A stretch of DNA of 44,141 nt from Haplomitrium mnioides (GCA_049999725.1 JBNGIS010031448.1:1-44141); one strand, 5' to 3'; numbered from the stretch's first letter, positions 1 to 9,720 are shown. Notes: generated by a model from the sequence alone, not told the origin. Translations and numbers: made by a program.

Positions 1-224
1 CAACTTCAACATCAATAACAATAATGATAATAAAACTCTACTTCATAACCTCAATATTAATAACAACAGTTCAAGTCAAACTCAAAGTATAGCTACAACA
101 TCAATAACAAAAACCCTAATCAAACTCTAGCCCATAACTTCAACATCAATAACACCAATGTAAATCAAACTCTCAAAGCAAAACTTCAACATCAATAATG
201 TAGTAGAACTCAAGTACTTAATTC

Positions 225-1010
225 AGATAATTAAGAACTCATAGTAAACTCTAATAGAGTTCTTCAACCAAATGCTAATAAGGCAAGCAAAAGCCAAGCA
301 ACCAAAGAACCTAAGTGATTTGAGAGGAACTCTAGAATGAGAAGTGAGGCTATGAAGTCCTTCTATTTATACAAGAGAAGAAGGCGTCATCCATTTTTCT
401 TCACTTGCAAGTCACTTCTAATTTCAACCCTAGAATTGATCACTTAAAAGTCACTTCTAATTTCAACCCTAAAATTTCTCACTTAGAAGTCACTTCTAAT
501 TTTAACCCAAAAGCTCTAAAAGTAACTTCAAAGACAAGTAATCTTATCTCAATTCAACCCTAAAAAACCCTCTTTACCACTTTCTTCACTCATCTCTATT
601 TTTTTATAAATAACACAACATCATGCTTGTAAAAAAACTCAAGGACCAAATCCAAATGAGTAAGAACTCATAGTGAGCTCTAATAGAGTTCTTCAACCAA
701 AAGCAACTCAAGACCCAAGCTAAGACCAAGAGTGCAAGCAAAAGCCAAACAACCAAAAGAACCCAAGTGATTTAAGAGGAACTCCATAATGAGAAGTGAT
801 GCTATGAAGCCCTTCCATTTATACAAGAGAAGAGGGTGTCATTTCTCTTTCTTCACTTACAAGTGACTTCTAATTTCAACCCTAAAAGTGACTCTCTACT
901 AAAAGTGACTTCAAAGGCAAGTAATCTTATCTTAACCCTAAAAATGACTCTCTACCACTTCTTTCACTCCTCTCTATTTTCTTATAAATAACACAACCTT
1001 ATGCTTGTAC
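225..1010. repeat. Direct duplication of about 0.4 kb inside the G1 LTR
   Basis: Two blocks share the same order of landmarks. These are 'taagaactcatagt', 'ctctaatagagttcttcaac', 'gcaagcaaaagcca', 'atgagaagtga', 'tatttatacaagag' and 'ataaataacacaac' at about 225-645, all repeated at about 655-1010. Each block carries its own TATA-like box, so the LTR may have two promoters. The copies differ by many substitutions and small indels, so the duplication is old or was inherited by the family. Confidence 0.7.
364..372 (-). promoter_or_regulatory. TATA-like box in G1 LTR (second copy at 817-824)
   Basis: On the minus strand this reads GTATAAATA, followed by a pyrimidine/purine-mixed leader. The same sequence recurs at 817-824 in the duplicated block. 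Its position inside an LTR and its orientation agree with the minus-strand pol fragments of G1. Start-site evidence is absent. Confidence 0.4.
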
Positions 1011-1017
1011 TATTACA

Positions 1018-1290
1018 TAATCCTCGTCTTCTAATCGATGATGTCCTTGTCATTGCCACAACTTTCAAATATTTGAATAGTCTCGTGAGGATTCTCAAGA
1101 TTTGAAGAAGGTTCCTAAGTAGCATCATGAAGTGGATAGTCTTTCTAAAAAACCTTGTATTGAACTTGTGGATGTTGCCTTCACTTAATAACTCTTTTTG
1201 CCAAAATACGGCCCACTTCAAATTCTTTATGATCATTTAGAACAATAGCCGGAGGAGGAAGTTGAGCATGATTTGGAAAGGAAGATGGAC
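1018..1290 (-). pseudogene. G1 chromodomain (C-terminal end of gypsy Pol), decayed
   Basis: Reading the minus strand, the segment following 'NDHKEFEVGRILAKRVIK' resembles a chromodomain. After one frameshift near 1150, 'VQYKVF', 'KDYPLHDAT' and 'EPSSNLENPHETI' match the conserved strand/helix pattern of the family (K-W-x-G-Y-P, then W-E-P-x-x-N-L). Known family role: chromodomains of plant chromoviruses bind the integrase to methylated histone H3 and direct insertion to heterochromatin. Both key tryptophan positions read as stop codons here (TGG to TGA/TAG), so the domain is dead. Confidence 0.75.
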
Positions 1291-1828
1291 TAGGAACAAA
1301 AGGCTTAAGTTTAGAGACATAAAGCATATGATAAATCTTTATTTGAAAAGAAAGGTCAAGTTTATAAGCAACGTGAGAAATAACCTAAGAAATAAAGAAA
1401 AGACCAATCCAAGCAGGAGATAACTTACACATTTGAGTATATAAAGACAATGGAAGATCATGAGTTAATAACATAACTTGGTCATCTAAAACGTAAGAGA
1501 AATCACGACAACGGCTATTGGCATATTTTTTTGCCAATTTTGGGCAACAATAAGATGGCTGCTAGCATCTTGCAAGGAAGAAGATAAACGAGACAAAAAG
1601 GTAGAAATACTTGGAACACTGGACAAAGAAGGAGAAAGCAAGCCATCAAGAACAAGAGGATGTTGATCCAAACTAAGAAAGAAAGGATATAAGCCAGTAC
1701 TTGCTTGTTTGGAGTTGTTGTAGGCAAACTCCATAGCCGGTAAGAAACTATCCCAATCGGTGTGATGAACATTGATGAACGCGCGAAACATATCCTCCAC
1801 AGTATGATTAGCACACTCGTTCTTATTT
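1291..1828 (-). pseudogene. G1 integrase C-terminal part
   Basis: The minus strand encodes 'ECANHTVEDMFRAF', then 'DWDSFLPAMEFAYNNSKQAS' and later 'YVSKLKPF'. These are the classic end of the Ty3/gypsy integrase core (catalytic E region, then the AEFAYNNS block) and the GPY/F-type tail. The piece stops abruptly at the left end of element X copy A. The remainder of the integrase resumes at 12326, but about 50 residues around the second catalytic aspartate are missing between the two pieces. There are several stops and frameshifts. Confidence 0.85.
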
Positions 1829-2209
1829 CACTTGGTAGTCGCAAAGAAAGTCGTTTTTTAGAAATGAAAATTGCATATTTTACATTGAAATTATATTTGA
1901 GAAATTTATTTATAATAAAAACCAGCAATAAAAAGCATTTAAATTATTGAAATATTTTATTGAAACCTTACACTATTGTGAATACACTAAATTCATCAAA
2001 AAAACAAAAAAAAAACATATATCTTTTTTTGAAATTTTTTTTTATACAAACGTGGTTGTTTACTCGCGTAGAGACTTTGAACAAGACTATGAGCGTTGTA
2101 GCTATTCAATCCTAGGCAAGCAGAGACTTCAAACTAGAACCCTAGGCCTATACACACATAGATTCCGAACAATAATCCTAAAGCCTATGAGTGCATAGAC
2201 TCTAAACAA
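1829..2209. other. Left subterminal region of X copy A
   Basis: No coding sequence is seen. It is AT-rich, then from about 2055 carries degenerate relatives of the palindromic motif (for example 'cgcgtagagactt', 'tatacacacatagatt', 'tatgagtgcatagactc'). The first 20 bases align loosely with the left end of copy B. The equivalent part of copy B (26912-27941) is longer and has the same type of repeats. Subterminal repeat clusters are typical binding regions for transposition proteins in several plant DNA transposon families; that role here is inference. Confidence 0.45.
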
Positions 2210-2672
2210 GAACAATAAAATTAAGGTCATATAAATCCAAAAGCTGAGCATCTGGAGCCGCTAGAAAGTCCTGTGGAGACTTTCCTATCTCGGATATGGC
2301 GACAAAATCCCCAGTGGCATCTGCAGTACCAGGAGGAACAGGTTCCTTGTGGTATGCATAGACTATCTATGACTTTGTCACATCGGATGGCAAGGAAGCC
2401 ATCGTCAAAACTCTCTGAAGAATGTAGATAGACTGCGGCTTTTGATAAACATTCATAGGAACATCATCTTCTGGATGTTTAAGTTTTGCCAAAATAGCAA
2501 GACAATTAAAAACACTACACATTATTTGCCGAGGTAGACCAGTCGCAAGAGTAGGCTGCAAATTAAAAAGCCTCATGCTCCTCTTCTTTCTTTTGTCCAG
2601 TAGCTCATAGTCCAATACTCGTAGGCGTGTGCAATTCTAGGACCACCAAAATGATGAATGTTGCTTTTGTCT
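2210..2672 (-). pseudogene. Gene M copy A, exon 4: C-terminal part of amino-methyltransferase-like domain, SAM motif deleted
   Basis: It is homologous to 27942-28607. An acceptor reading TTTTTACAG on the minus strand sets the upper edge at 2672. Shared landmarks include 'LLDKRKKRSM', 'KHPEDD', 'MNVYQKPQ', 'SIYILQRVL' and 'YAYHKEPVP'. Relative to copy B, 47 codons that hold the putative SAM-binding motif I are missing exactly between 'YQKPQ' and 'SIYI', near position 2437. The deletion keeps the frame. The last part (2210-2360) has diverged from copy B, and stops occur (for example after 'DVTKS'). Confidence 0.7.
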
Positions 2673-2769
2673 CTGTAAAAAGAAAAACAAACAAATCAAA
2701 CATTGTAAACAAAGTGCAAGAAAAGTAAAAAAGATAAATTAAAAACTACAAAATCAAAGAACAACTTAC

Positions 2770-3324
2770 TAGATGTCGTGGTCGATTGCATGACAAACTT
2801 TGGAAAGGGCATCATCGATAATGCCAAATTGTTGTGATGAATGCATGATTGCAAAAGACCAAAAATCTGATGTTGTGATTGTTGCAAAAGATGAAACCAT
2901 GTAAAAAATGTCATCTTTGGAAAATAGTTCGGAATCATCATGCTTACATTCCTTAAGGTTGTAACTGTAAGAAATATCCGCAATAGCCAAAGTTAAACAT
3001 CTAGGTTTCACAAAACCCTTCCACTATCAAGCGTTGGCCTCCCCATGGACTTGGTAAAATGCCACGTTGAGACCATCAGCATACGACAATAAGTCCTCGT
3101 CCTCATCTCTCACAACTCTTTAGTTGTAAGAAATTCAACACTGCTTTGCTGCCTTGATTTCCACTCTCTAGCTTTTTGGCAATGAAGAAGAAAAGCTGGA
3201 GGATAGGAAACAAGAGTGGGAGCCTGGTCTTGACCTTTGGGGCTTCTTCGACCTGTGATCGTTTTTGGCCTTTTTCAACTATTGTCAATTTTTTTGCTAG
3301 TTGACGTTTGAACATTTTATCTCC
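2770..3324 (-). pseudogene. Gene M copy A, exon 3: start of amino-methyltransferase-like domain (motif IV region)
   Basis: The exon is bounded by an acceptor (TGTGTGCAG before 3324) and a clean donor GTAAGT at 2764-2769. The minus strand encodes 'MFKRQLAKKLTIVEKGQKR', later 'IADISYSYNLKECKHDD', then 'FATITTSDFWSFAI'. In beta-class DNA amino-methyltransferases this is the motif IV strand (normally D/N/S-P-P-Y) followed by the region that forms the active-site wall. Here the tetrad reads DISY in both copies, lacking the prolines. There are frameshifts between the N- and C-terminal halves. Confidence 0.65.
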
Positions 3325-4012
3325 CTGCACACAACAAAAACAAAAAATAATATGAGGAGACCAACAAAAATTAAATACAAGAGAGGGACACTGAATTCCA
3401 TACTCGCATGGACAATGAAGTCAAGGCACCTAAGAACTTCAAAGTTCAGTCTCGCTAGGACTTTGATGTCGAGAAAAAGCTTGGACTTTAAAGTCCTTGT
3501 TCATCCATGCGCGCATGGACTTTACAGTCCTAGCATGCTAGAAATTGCTATTCCAAGCGGCTTGTACTTACAAGTCCATGCGCGCATAGACTGCAAAGTT
3601 CATGCGTGCATGGATTTTGTTGTCTTAGCTCGCAGGGACTGCGAAGTCCATGTGCGCATGGACTTATAAGTATAGGCTGCTTGGAATTCTTACCCTATGT
3701 GCGCATGGACCTCCTAAGCAGGTGCGCTTCTAAGGTCAAACAAGGGAAGCACTATGCAGTCCATGCATGCGTGGACTGTAAAGTCTGATTGTGCAAACAC
3801 TGCCAATTCCATGCACGTGTGGACTGTGAAGTCCAAGCGTGGTTGGACTGTGACGCAAAGCCGCAATGAGACTAAAAAGTCTATGCGCGCATGGACTTCA
3901 TAGTCCTTGCATGAAAAGACTCAAAACCTATTTTATCAAAATCAAAGACAACTTAAAAGTAAATTCACTACAACTCCAAAGAAATGAGTGTGGTGTGAAA
4001 AGAAGAACTTAC
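3325..4012. repeat. Intron 2 of gene M copy A with cluster of palindromic CATGCGCGCATG-type motifs
   Basis: The intron is set by donor GTAAGT (4007-4012) and the acceptor before 3324. From about 3430 to 3930 there are roughly a dozen imperfect palindromes, e.g. 3643-3667 (gaagtccatgtgcgcatggac...), 3758-3777 and 3879-3898 (agtctatgcgcgcatggact). Half-sites AGTCC/GGACT flank a CATGYGCGCATG core. No protein-coding pattern explains them, and they lie on both sides of exon boundaries in all X introns seen. Short periodic open frames across this stretch are a by-product of the repeat. Confidence 0.8.
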
Positions 4013-5470
4013 CAAAAGCTTCTTGAAGATTGAATAAAAAGCAGCCATCTTGGACTCCTCAGTGTGGAGAGGGTACTCCTCTCTTGCTTCCTCCTAAGTG
4101 TTGCAGTAAACCTCTGAACAAAAACTTTTTTACCATTACTGCCAAAAATTTATATCTCTCTACCTCCCGTGACATTTCATCCATTGAAAGCTCTCGAGCT
4201 TCCACCCACTTCAAAACTAAAATTTTAACTTTGTCAGGAAGACCTTGAAGAGAACTCCAAGCTGTTCACTTCATGTTCTCCATTGTAAGAGATCCCTTGG
4301 CCTTCGGCTTTTGACCCTTAACGGTATTCTTCTCTCACATCGAAAATATGATCTGTTGTAGATCCCAAAGATCACAACTTCTGAATGCCAGCTTGAACCT
4401 ATTGTCTGGAGAAGTTGATGTCTTCTCAAGTGTTGACTTGGGCTTGATCTCCAAGGTTTCCAGCACCAATTCTCTTTTCAATTTCTGTGATGACACCATC
4501 CCACTCTCCACAAATCTTTGATGCCAATATTCAACCTTTTGAATAGAGGTCATTTCCAGCCTATACCTCTGGTCATAGTTGTCATCAGTTGCAAAAATAT
4601 GGGCCTCTATTGGTGTAAGACCCACGTAAACATAACAGTTACAGGGCGATAATGCCGGATTCTTCGCTCCGTATTTTGTGATCAATAGTTGCCTTGCTAT
4701 AGCATTGTGTCTGCCTCCTGCAATCTTGTAGCGATACTTGTCAAGGTTCCTAATATCGAACTCTAACTTGTCTTTAAACCCACACTTCGGGTCAACAACA
4801 ACAATGAAACCTATGCACATACTTGTTTGTGAGCATTCTATGCACCAAAAGCTCAACAAAATCTTCATCCAACCTTCTAATCTAGAAAGGTCCCCAGTTG
4901 TCTATTCCAAGTTTTGGTAGATTCAAATTCTCCAACCTAATTGTGATTGTTTCTTCACAAACTCTGCATCGCTGGATTGCACACTCCCTTATTTTTTTTT
5001 GTCTTCCTCAGACATTGTCTGAGGGTCCACTTGCTCTCTTTCTTGAAAAGTTTGCAACCCCTTGTGGGATTGCCTTTTAGCTCTTGATATTAGAGCCCGA
5101 ACTAGCTCCAATTGTAACTCTTGCCTCGATTTGCTTGGTGATGAAGACAAAGGGGCAGCAGAAGACGACCTTGCTATAAATTTAGAGTGGGCTAGCTCCT
5201 TTTCAATGACCGGTGCTAGAACAAGTTTTTTCTTCTAGACCGCCGGTTTCTTCTTTTTGGGAGCCTCAATTGGCTCCACCTCCTTTCTTTTTTTTGGGTA
5301 CAAAGGCTTGCCGCGTGAACAAAAAATGTTGTCGTGCTTGGATGCAGCACTAGTGCTTGAATATTAATGCCTTGCTTGGGCTTTGAAATCTTGATATGGA
5401 TGGCCAACTTGATGAAATTTATCTTGACGCGCTTTGCATCTTTGTAGCCATCGACAAAATCCGCCAGAAA
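4013..5470 (-). pseudogene. Gene M copy A, exon 2: ParB/Srx-like domain with flanking linkers
   Basis: This long exon lies between a TTTACTTAG acceptor (after 5470) and a GTAAGT donor (below 4013). Order on the minus strand: 'FIKLAIHIKISKPKQG' block (about 5370), a basic low-complexity linker, 'RLEGWMKILLSF', 'FIVVVD', 'YKIAGGRHNAIARQLL' (about 4700), 'CNCYVYVGLTPIEA', 'IFATDDNYDQRYRLEMTSIQKV', then a helical tail with 'LQGLPDKVKILVLKWVEA'. The pattern VVVD ... GGRHN-A-A-x-x-L ... V-x-V-x-L-T-x-x-E-A ... A-x-x-x-N follows the ParB/sulfiredoxin fold. In-frame stops (at 'SM*EK' and 'MK*TAW') and frameshifts show decay. 37546-38583 plus 42885-43318 is the same exon in copy B. Confidence 0.65.
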
Positions 5471-5758
5471 CTAAGTAAATTGAAAACAAAACCAAAAAAG
5501 TCAAGCATGAGTACAAGTGTTCAAGGTATGAGATAAGACAATGCATTCACTGCGTGCAGGGACTCTAATGACCATACGCGCATGCACTACACAAGGGAGT
5601 CCATGCGCGCCTGGACTCCCAAGTATAACAATGCAAGGACTTCTAAGTCCATGCGCGTATGGACTCCCGGATCTCGGGACTCCATGCTCGCATGAACTCC
5701 ATGGGAGTTCTGACTTAGTAAAAAGAGAAACAAGTGAAAAAGGATTTTCAAAATTTAC
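5471..5758. repeat. Intron 1 of gene M copy A with palindromic motifs
   Basis: It lies between the exon 1 donor (GTAAAT at 5753-5758) and the exon 2 acceptor. Palindromic sites sit at about 5564-5590, 5597-5618 (gagtccatgcgcgcctggac), 5650-5670 and 5683-5705. Copy B has the same motif cluster in the same intron at 43440-43640, although the spacers differ. Placement in the same intron of both copies argues that the motif is an inherited component of X. Confidence 0.75.
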
Positions 5759-6118
5759 CTTGCTATCTTCCTTTGCGGCTTAAAGATCCTTCACAAAAAT
5801 GTTCTTCTCCTTCATCTCGGAAAAGGCAAATCGTTTGCAATTTGCACAATAAAGGGTAATTGAATTTTGGGATTGCATAAGCAGCCCGATATTGGCTTTC
5901 TTGCTTTCATGTATCATGGTTATTTGGACTACTAGACCCAAATTGAAATTTTCACCTTCACGAGCAAAAGGTAAAGATGTTGATCGGGGTTTTTCAAGGA
6001 GCAGTAATTAACCAACCAATTCCACCCCAGCTTTTAAGGCTCTAGAGCCTTGACAACATCTGAATACCTGTATGGCTTTGGTTGAGCAACGCAAGAAACA
6101 ATTCCTTAGGATACCATT
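5759..6118 (-). pseudogene. Gene M copy A, exon 1 (N-terminus)
   Basis: It is homologous to 43688-44047, which encodes a clean 120-codon first exon. Here 'QPKPYRYSDVVKALEP' is kept near 6060-6090, followed by a stop and two frameshifts. Later fragments such as 'GLVVQITMIHESKKANIGLL' and 'RFAFSEMKEKNIFVKDL' recover the alignment in another frame. The donor GCAAG|GTAAAT is still present. The initiator region reads ATG GTA TCC TAA at 6118, so the start codon context is broken. I do not recognise this N-terminal domain. Confidence 0.65.
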
Positions 6119-6588
6119 CTCAAGATGCTAAAAACAGGTATAATTAGAGGTAAAAAATGTAATGAACAATAGCTCACAAATCTCTAAAGGTTGGAAACGA
6201 CAAAAAAGTAAGTAAATGCAAAAAAAAAAACACGATAACTAGAAAATAAAAACCAAAAACTAAGCTTGCGATAATGGAAAGAAACNNNNNNNNNNNNNNN
6301 NNNNNNNNNNNNNNNNNNNNNNNNNNNNNNNNNNNNNNNNNNNNNNNNNNNNNNNNNNNNNNNNNNNNNNNNNNNNNNNNNNNNNAGTATATAAAATATT
6401 GCTCGTTTTCATCTTTCCAATTTCTTTTTTTCATTTTCCTTACAAAAAGTTCTTAACTTGTCGTTTCGCAAAAAAATCTTGAAAAACACATCTTTAAGGT
6501 GTGTTGTAAGAGCTTCATAATAATTGTTAAAATAGTTCCTTGAAGTAGTGGATTTATAGAGAGCCTTTTTAATAGTTGGAGTTTTAAA
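6119..6588. promoter_or_regulatory. Spacer between divergent genes M and T; holds a 100-N gap
   Basis: Gene M starts leftward from about 6118 and gene T appears to begin rightward near 6589, so any shared promoter of element X should lie here. The visible sequence is AT-rich. A gap (6286-6385) removes the middle. No convincing TATA box or palindromic site is seen in the part that can be read. Bidirectional promoter status is inference from gene order only. Confidence 0.3.
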
Positions 6589-7575
6589 ATGCAAGAAGAG
6601 GTTAAAGTTTCAAGATTCATCTTCACAAAAAACTGTTACTTTTGACAAGCAGGTTGAGATTTGTTCAAAAGGCAACTATTTGGAGAAAAGAGATGTAGTA
6701 CCAAAAGCATCAAGTGTGATGGCAAGTATATTGAGGAAAAAAATAACTTCTATTGAATCAGATAGCTCCGCCTAAAAAGATCAAGAAGGTGAACTCTATG
6801 CGCGCATAGGATCACGGACTCAACTCAATGCGCACATAGGGTCAAGGAGTGAATCCAATACATACATTAGGATTAACGACTGAACAACTTGTACGCAAAG
6901 GATCAAAGAGGGAACCCAATGGTTGTAGAGAATCAAATAAACAATTTTCATCCAACACAAGATCTATGTTGCCCTTCAAGCGGTCGAAGTTGAATCTTTC
7001 TTTTGAGTATTCTAATATATCAACAAAAAAAAGTTCAACACAGAAATTCTAGACGATTGTAGACCTTTCTTCGTCGACATCTGAGGGAGACTTTGATATT
7101 CATGATCAAAGTGTGTTTGTTTGGAACACAAAAAGCATACAGTCTGTGGGCAGTTTTAATTTTGGAGTTGAGCCACTGTCCCCTATAGCACCACTCAAAC
7201 AACGACTAATTTTGTTTCAAATAGCATCTCGCAAGGAGATTGGGACATCTAAAACAAACCGAATTCTTTTGGAGGAGTCTTTAGACGATAGTTTGGGAAA
7301 CAATTCTAGCAAAGATTCTCAATCAATCAACATTTCTTTGGAGTTATTGCCAATGGCATCGATTTTATTACAAAAACACATTTCCTTCTAATCGAGATAT
7401 TGATCAAGATTCGGTTTCGGAATGGTGCAGTTCTCCCAATCCCCAAAAAGAACCTCATCTTTTGAAAATATTCTGCAATAGAATAAACAATGTTTACGAT
7501 GATGACCAAGATCTAAAGGATGATCTATGTCCTATTGCTGGATTTTCTCATGGACCAAATCATCCAGCATAACAT
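6589..7575 (+). pseudogene. Gene T copy A, N-terminal region (serine-rich, unrecognised)
   Basis: The plus strand keeps long open stretches in one orientation: 'SSSQKTVTFDKQVEICSKG' near 6620-6680, then one continuous frame from about 6849 to 7391 with a single TAG ('DLSSSTSEGDFDIHDQSVF', 'QIASRKEIGTSKTNRILLEE'), then 'DQDLKDDLCPIAGFSHGPNH' ending about 7569. Two palindromic motifs (6793-6810, 6826-6842) interrupt it and could mark an intron. No domain is recognised. It is assigned to gene T because it lies directly upstream of the transposase-like blocks in the same orientation, without any other boundary. Confidence 0.4.
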
Positions 7576-8360
7576 AAGAATTCATTGTCTGGGCCAAAAC
7601 TCAAACAAGTAAACACCTTATGCAAAATGTTTTTTTGCAAAAGTTCCATCATGACGAGAGCTTTGTGAAGAAAAAGCTTGATCCATTGTCAATTTCTAAA
7701 TTGAAGAGAATTTCTTATTGTCAAAATAATTTCTTGTCGTTGTGCAAGACAGATTTTTTGAAAACTGTGAGAGAAATGTACTTTTGACATAGCATGAAGA
7801 ATCGAGATATCACACTCCAGTGAGGAATACCAAGAAAAAACTCCGATGTTGAAAATTGGTTTACACTGCATGGCGATACCTTTGTCTATAGACGAGCCTT
7901 TAAATTAATATTAGCAGTAGGGAATGATAGAATCCAAAGGATTCAAAATCTCAAAAACGTAGATCGTAGAGGTATTTTTGGAAAAAGATAACTATCTGCT
8001 AAAGGAGTTTTGTGTGTGAGTGGATAGAAAATTTTTTCCAAGGACTTTGCAGGGAATACCCACTCGCGAAGTGTACAACTTGCCCGATAGTTTTACAAAA
8101 TGAGAAGTTTATGACTACTACATAACTTATTTGTAAGAGAAAGATCCACATCGTATTCTTAGTTTCTCGGGTTTTACAAAAAATTGGAGAACCCATTTTC
8201 CAAATGTAAAAATTCCAAAATGCAATAGATTTTTTGTTTGTGAAACATGTGAAGAAATAAAATCTTTTTGAGAAAAAATTGTCTTGGAGTTTGACAAAGT
8301 AAACAAATTTCTTTTCTTTTTACACCTTTGGCTAATCCATCCTCTTTTTTCTAGACTCAA
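7576..8360 (+). pseudogene. Gene T copy A, middle region upstream of the DDE-like core
   Basis: The plus strand encodes 'SFVKKKLDPLSISKLKRIS' followed by 'NNFLSLCKTDFLKTVREMYF' (7630-7790). Then come 'GDTFVYRRAFKLILAVGNDR' and 'RIQNLKNVDRRGIFGKR' (7870-7990), and 'IPKCNRFFVCETCEEIKSF' (8210-8270). This order (leading helix block, 'V-C-x-x-A-F-x-x-I-x-G-x-G' block, then a Cys-containing 'W-x-x-H-P-x-V' block) matches my memory of the region preceding the DUF7869 catalytic core in eukaryotic transposase-like proteins. Stops and frameshifts separate the blocks. Confidence 0.55.
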
Positions 8361-8994
8361 AAATTAGTTCTAGAGATGTTATGTTTTCTCAAATTACAGC
8401 CAAAAGATTTTTTTTTTTTGTGAAGTTATTTAGCAAAGAAGATTTGAGTTGAATAATTCTTAGCAAGTTGAGTTGTGAGAAGAGTGTCTATGCTCGCATA
8501 GAGTCTGTTGTTTTATATTTCAATTTCAACCTTGTCTGTAGTCAAATAAAGCAGGAAAAGGAACTTGATTCTTGGTGGTGATCTTAGCCTTACAACAAGT
8601 TTTTTTTTTGTTCCTTTAAATCAAGAGCCCTTGTAAAATAAAATTGAAAGAACCATTTTTATTGTTTGCAAATCCTATGTGCGTATAGGATTTGTTCTTG
8701 TTTCTTTTAAAACTAGTCGCAATAACATTCACAACAAGTCATTATATTGGTGTTGTTGTATTGGTCCTATGCGCGCACATGATTAGTTGTTGTCTCCACT
8801 CATTCTAAATGCTCAGAGTTTGTGTTATGGTACCCTTTTTTGCAAATCTTGTTTTTCTCTTTTTGAAACAAAATTTCCTTTTTTCAAATTGCCTACAGAT
8901 TATTTTTAATCTTTTACAAAGTGTTTCACTTCTAGGATTTCAAATACTTGTTTAAGATGACTTGAATGTTTGTGGCATTTGAGTTTGTGTTTTG
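8361..8994. other. Probable intron or decayed spacer in gene T with palindromic motifs
   Basis: No conserved coding pattern is seen. Palindrome-type sites occur at about 8486-8507 (gtctatgctcgcatagagtc), 8672-8694 (aatcctatgtgcgtataggatt) and 8763-8780. Their presence between two coding blocks of T mirrors the intronic location of the motif in gene M. Exact splice sites are not clear. Confidence 0.5.
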
Positions 8995-9720
8995 AAGTTA
9001 TGAGTATTGACATATGTTTTACTGAACTACTTTTATGTGCTTTGCACTTTGTGATGATGCAGTCAAATATAATCGCCAACTGTTTCTTCATTGTGACCAA
9101 CAAATGAAAGAAACAAAACTTGCAAACCATCAAAGAAAATGTTATATCGATCGTCAAAAGTACTTGGGAGTTATCATTGATGAATTGGTATATAAGAAAA
9201 TTGCTATTCAACACTGGCCTTTGCCACCAAAAAACATTGATAAAGATTGTTTGGTGGGTGTGCATGTTGTTGGTGTCCTTATACTCAATCATGCTCTTTC
9301 TTCAAGGGTCTTCTTAACGTATGGAAACTTGAGAAGCGATTCTAATTTGACAATTACTGTACTCAACAAAAGATTATATGACTTTGAAGACTTGTTGCCT
9401 CCAACTTTGTATCTTTAGTTGGACAACACGACATGAGAGAATAAGAATTCTATTCTCTTTGGATGTCTTAGTCTTCTTATTGCCAAGAATGTTTTTCAAA
9501 AAATCAAGGTGGGATTTCTTATGGTTGACCATACTCATAATCAAATCAATCAAATGTTCAGCCAATTCTCAAAACATTTAAAACATTTCAAAGCTTTCAC
9601 AATTAGGAGCCTTAGCAAGGCGCTTCAATTATCCTATAATCCTAAACCTTACGTGACTTGCTTCAATTATCCCATAGTCCTAAACTTTAAGTGACTCTTT
9701 TGTTGGAAACTTGGGATTTC
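8995..9720 (+). pseudogene. Gene T copy A, DDE-like transposase core (DUF7869-type)
   Basis: The plus frame runs 'DDAVKYNRQLFLHCDQQMK', 'KYLGVIIDEL', 'GVHVVGVLILNHA', 'LYDFEDLLPPTLYL', stop, 'LDNTT', stop, 'ENKNSILFGCLSLLIAKNVF', 'KVGFLMVDHTHNQINQMFSQ'. The succession I-I-D ... Q-L-D-N-x-x-x-E-N-K-N ... K-V-G-F-L-x-V-x-H-T-H is the hallmark of the DUF7869-type proteins linked to transposable elements. The aspartates in IID and LDN are candidate catalytic residues. Residues around HTH are altered in the G-to-A direction. The two stops (TAG, TGA) in the LDN block fit CAG and CGA decay. The frame stays open on both sides, so identity is secure although the gene is dead. Confidence 0.7.

Larger units (their letters stand above)
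1..1017 (-). repeat. Probable 3' LTR of chromodomain gypsy element G1
   Basis: This gene-free, AT-rich stretch lies immediately downstream (minus strand) of the chromodomain end of G1, where a 3' LTR is expected. It contains TATA-like boxes on the minus strand (364-372 and 817-824), a large internal direct duplication (about 225-645 and 655-1010), and at 1-210 an imperfect repeat of 'cttcaacatcaataac'-type units. The possible LTR start on the minus strand is TGTAATAG at 1017, just after a purine-rich stretch. The other LTR end is outside the window and the boundary is not proven, because no second G1 LTR is present for comparison. Confidence 0.5.
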
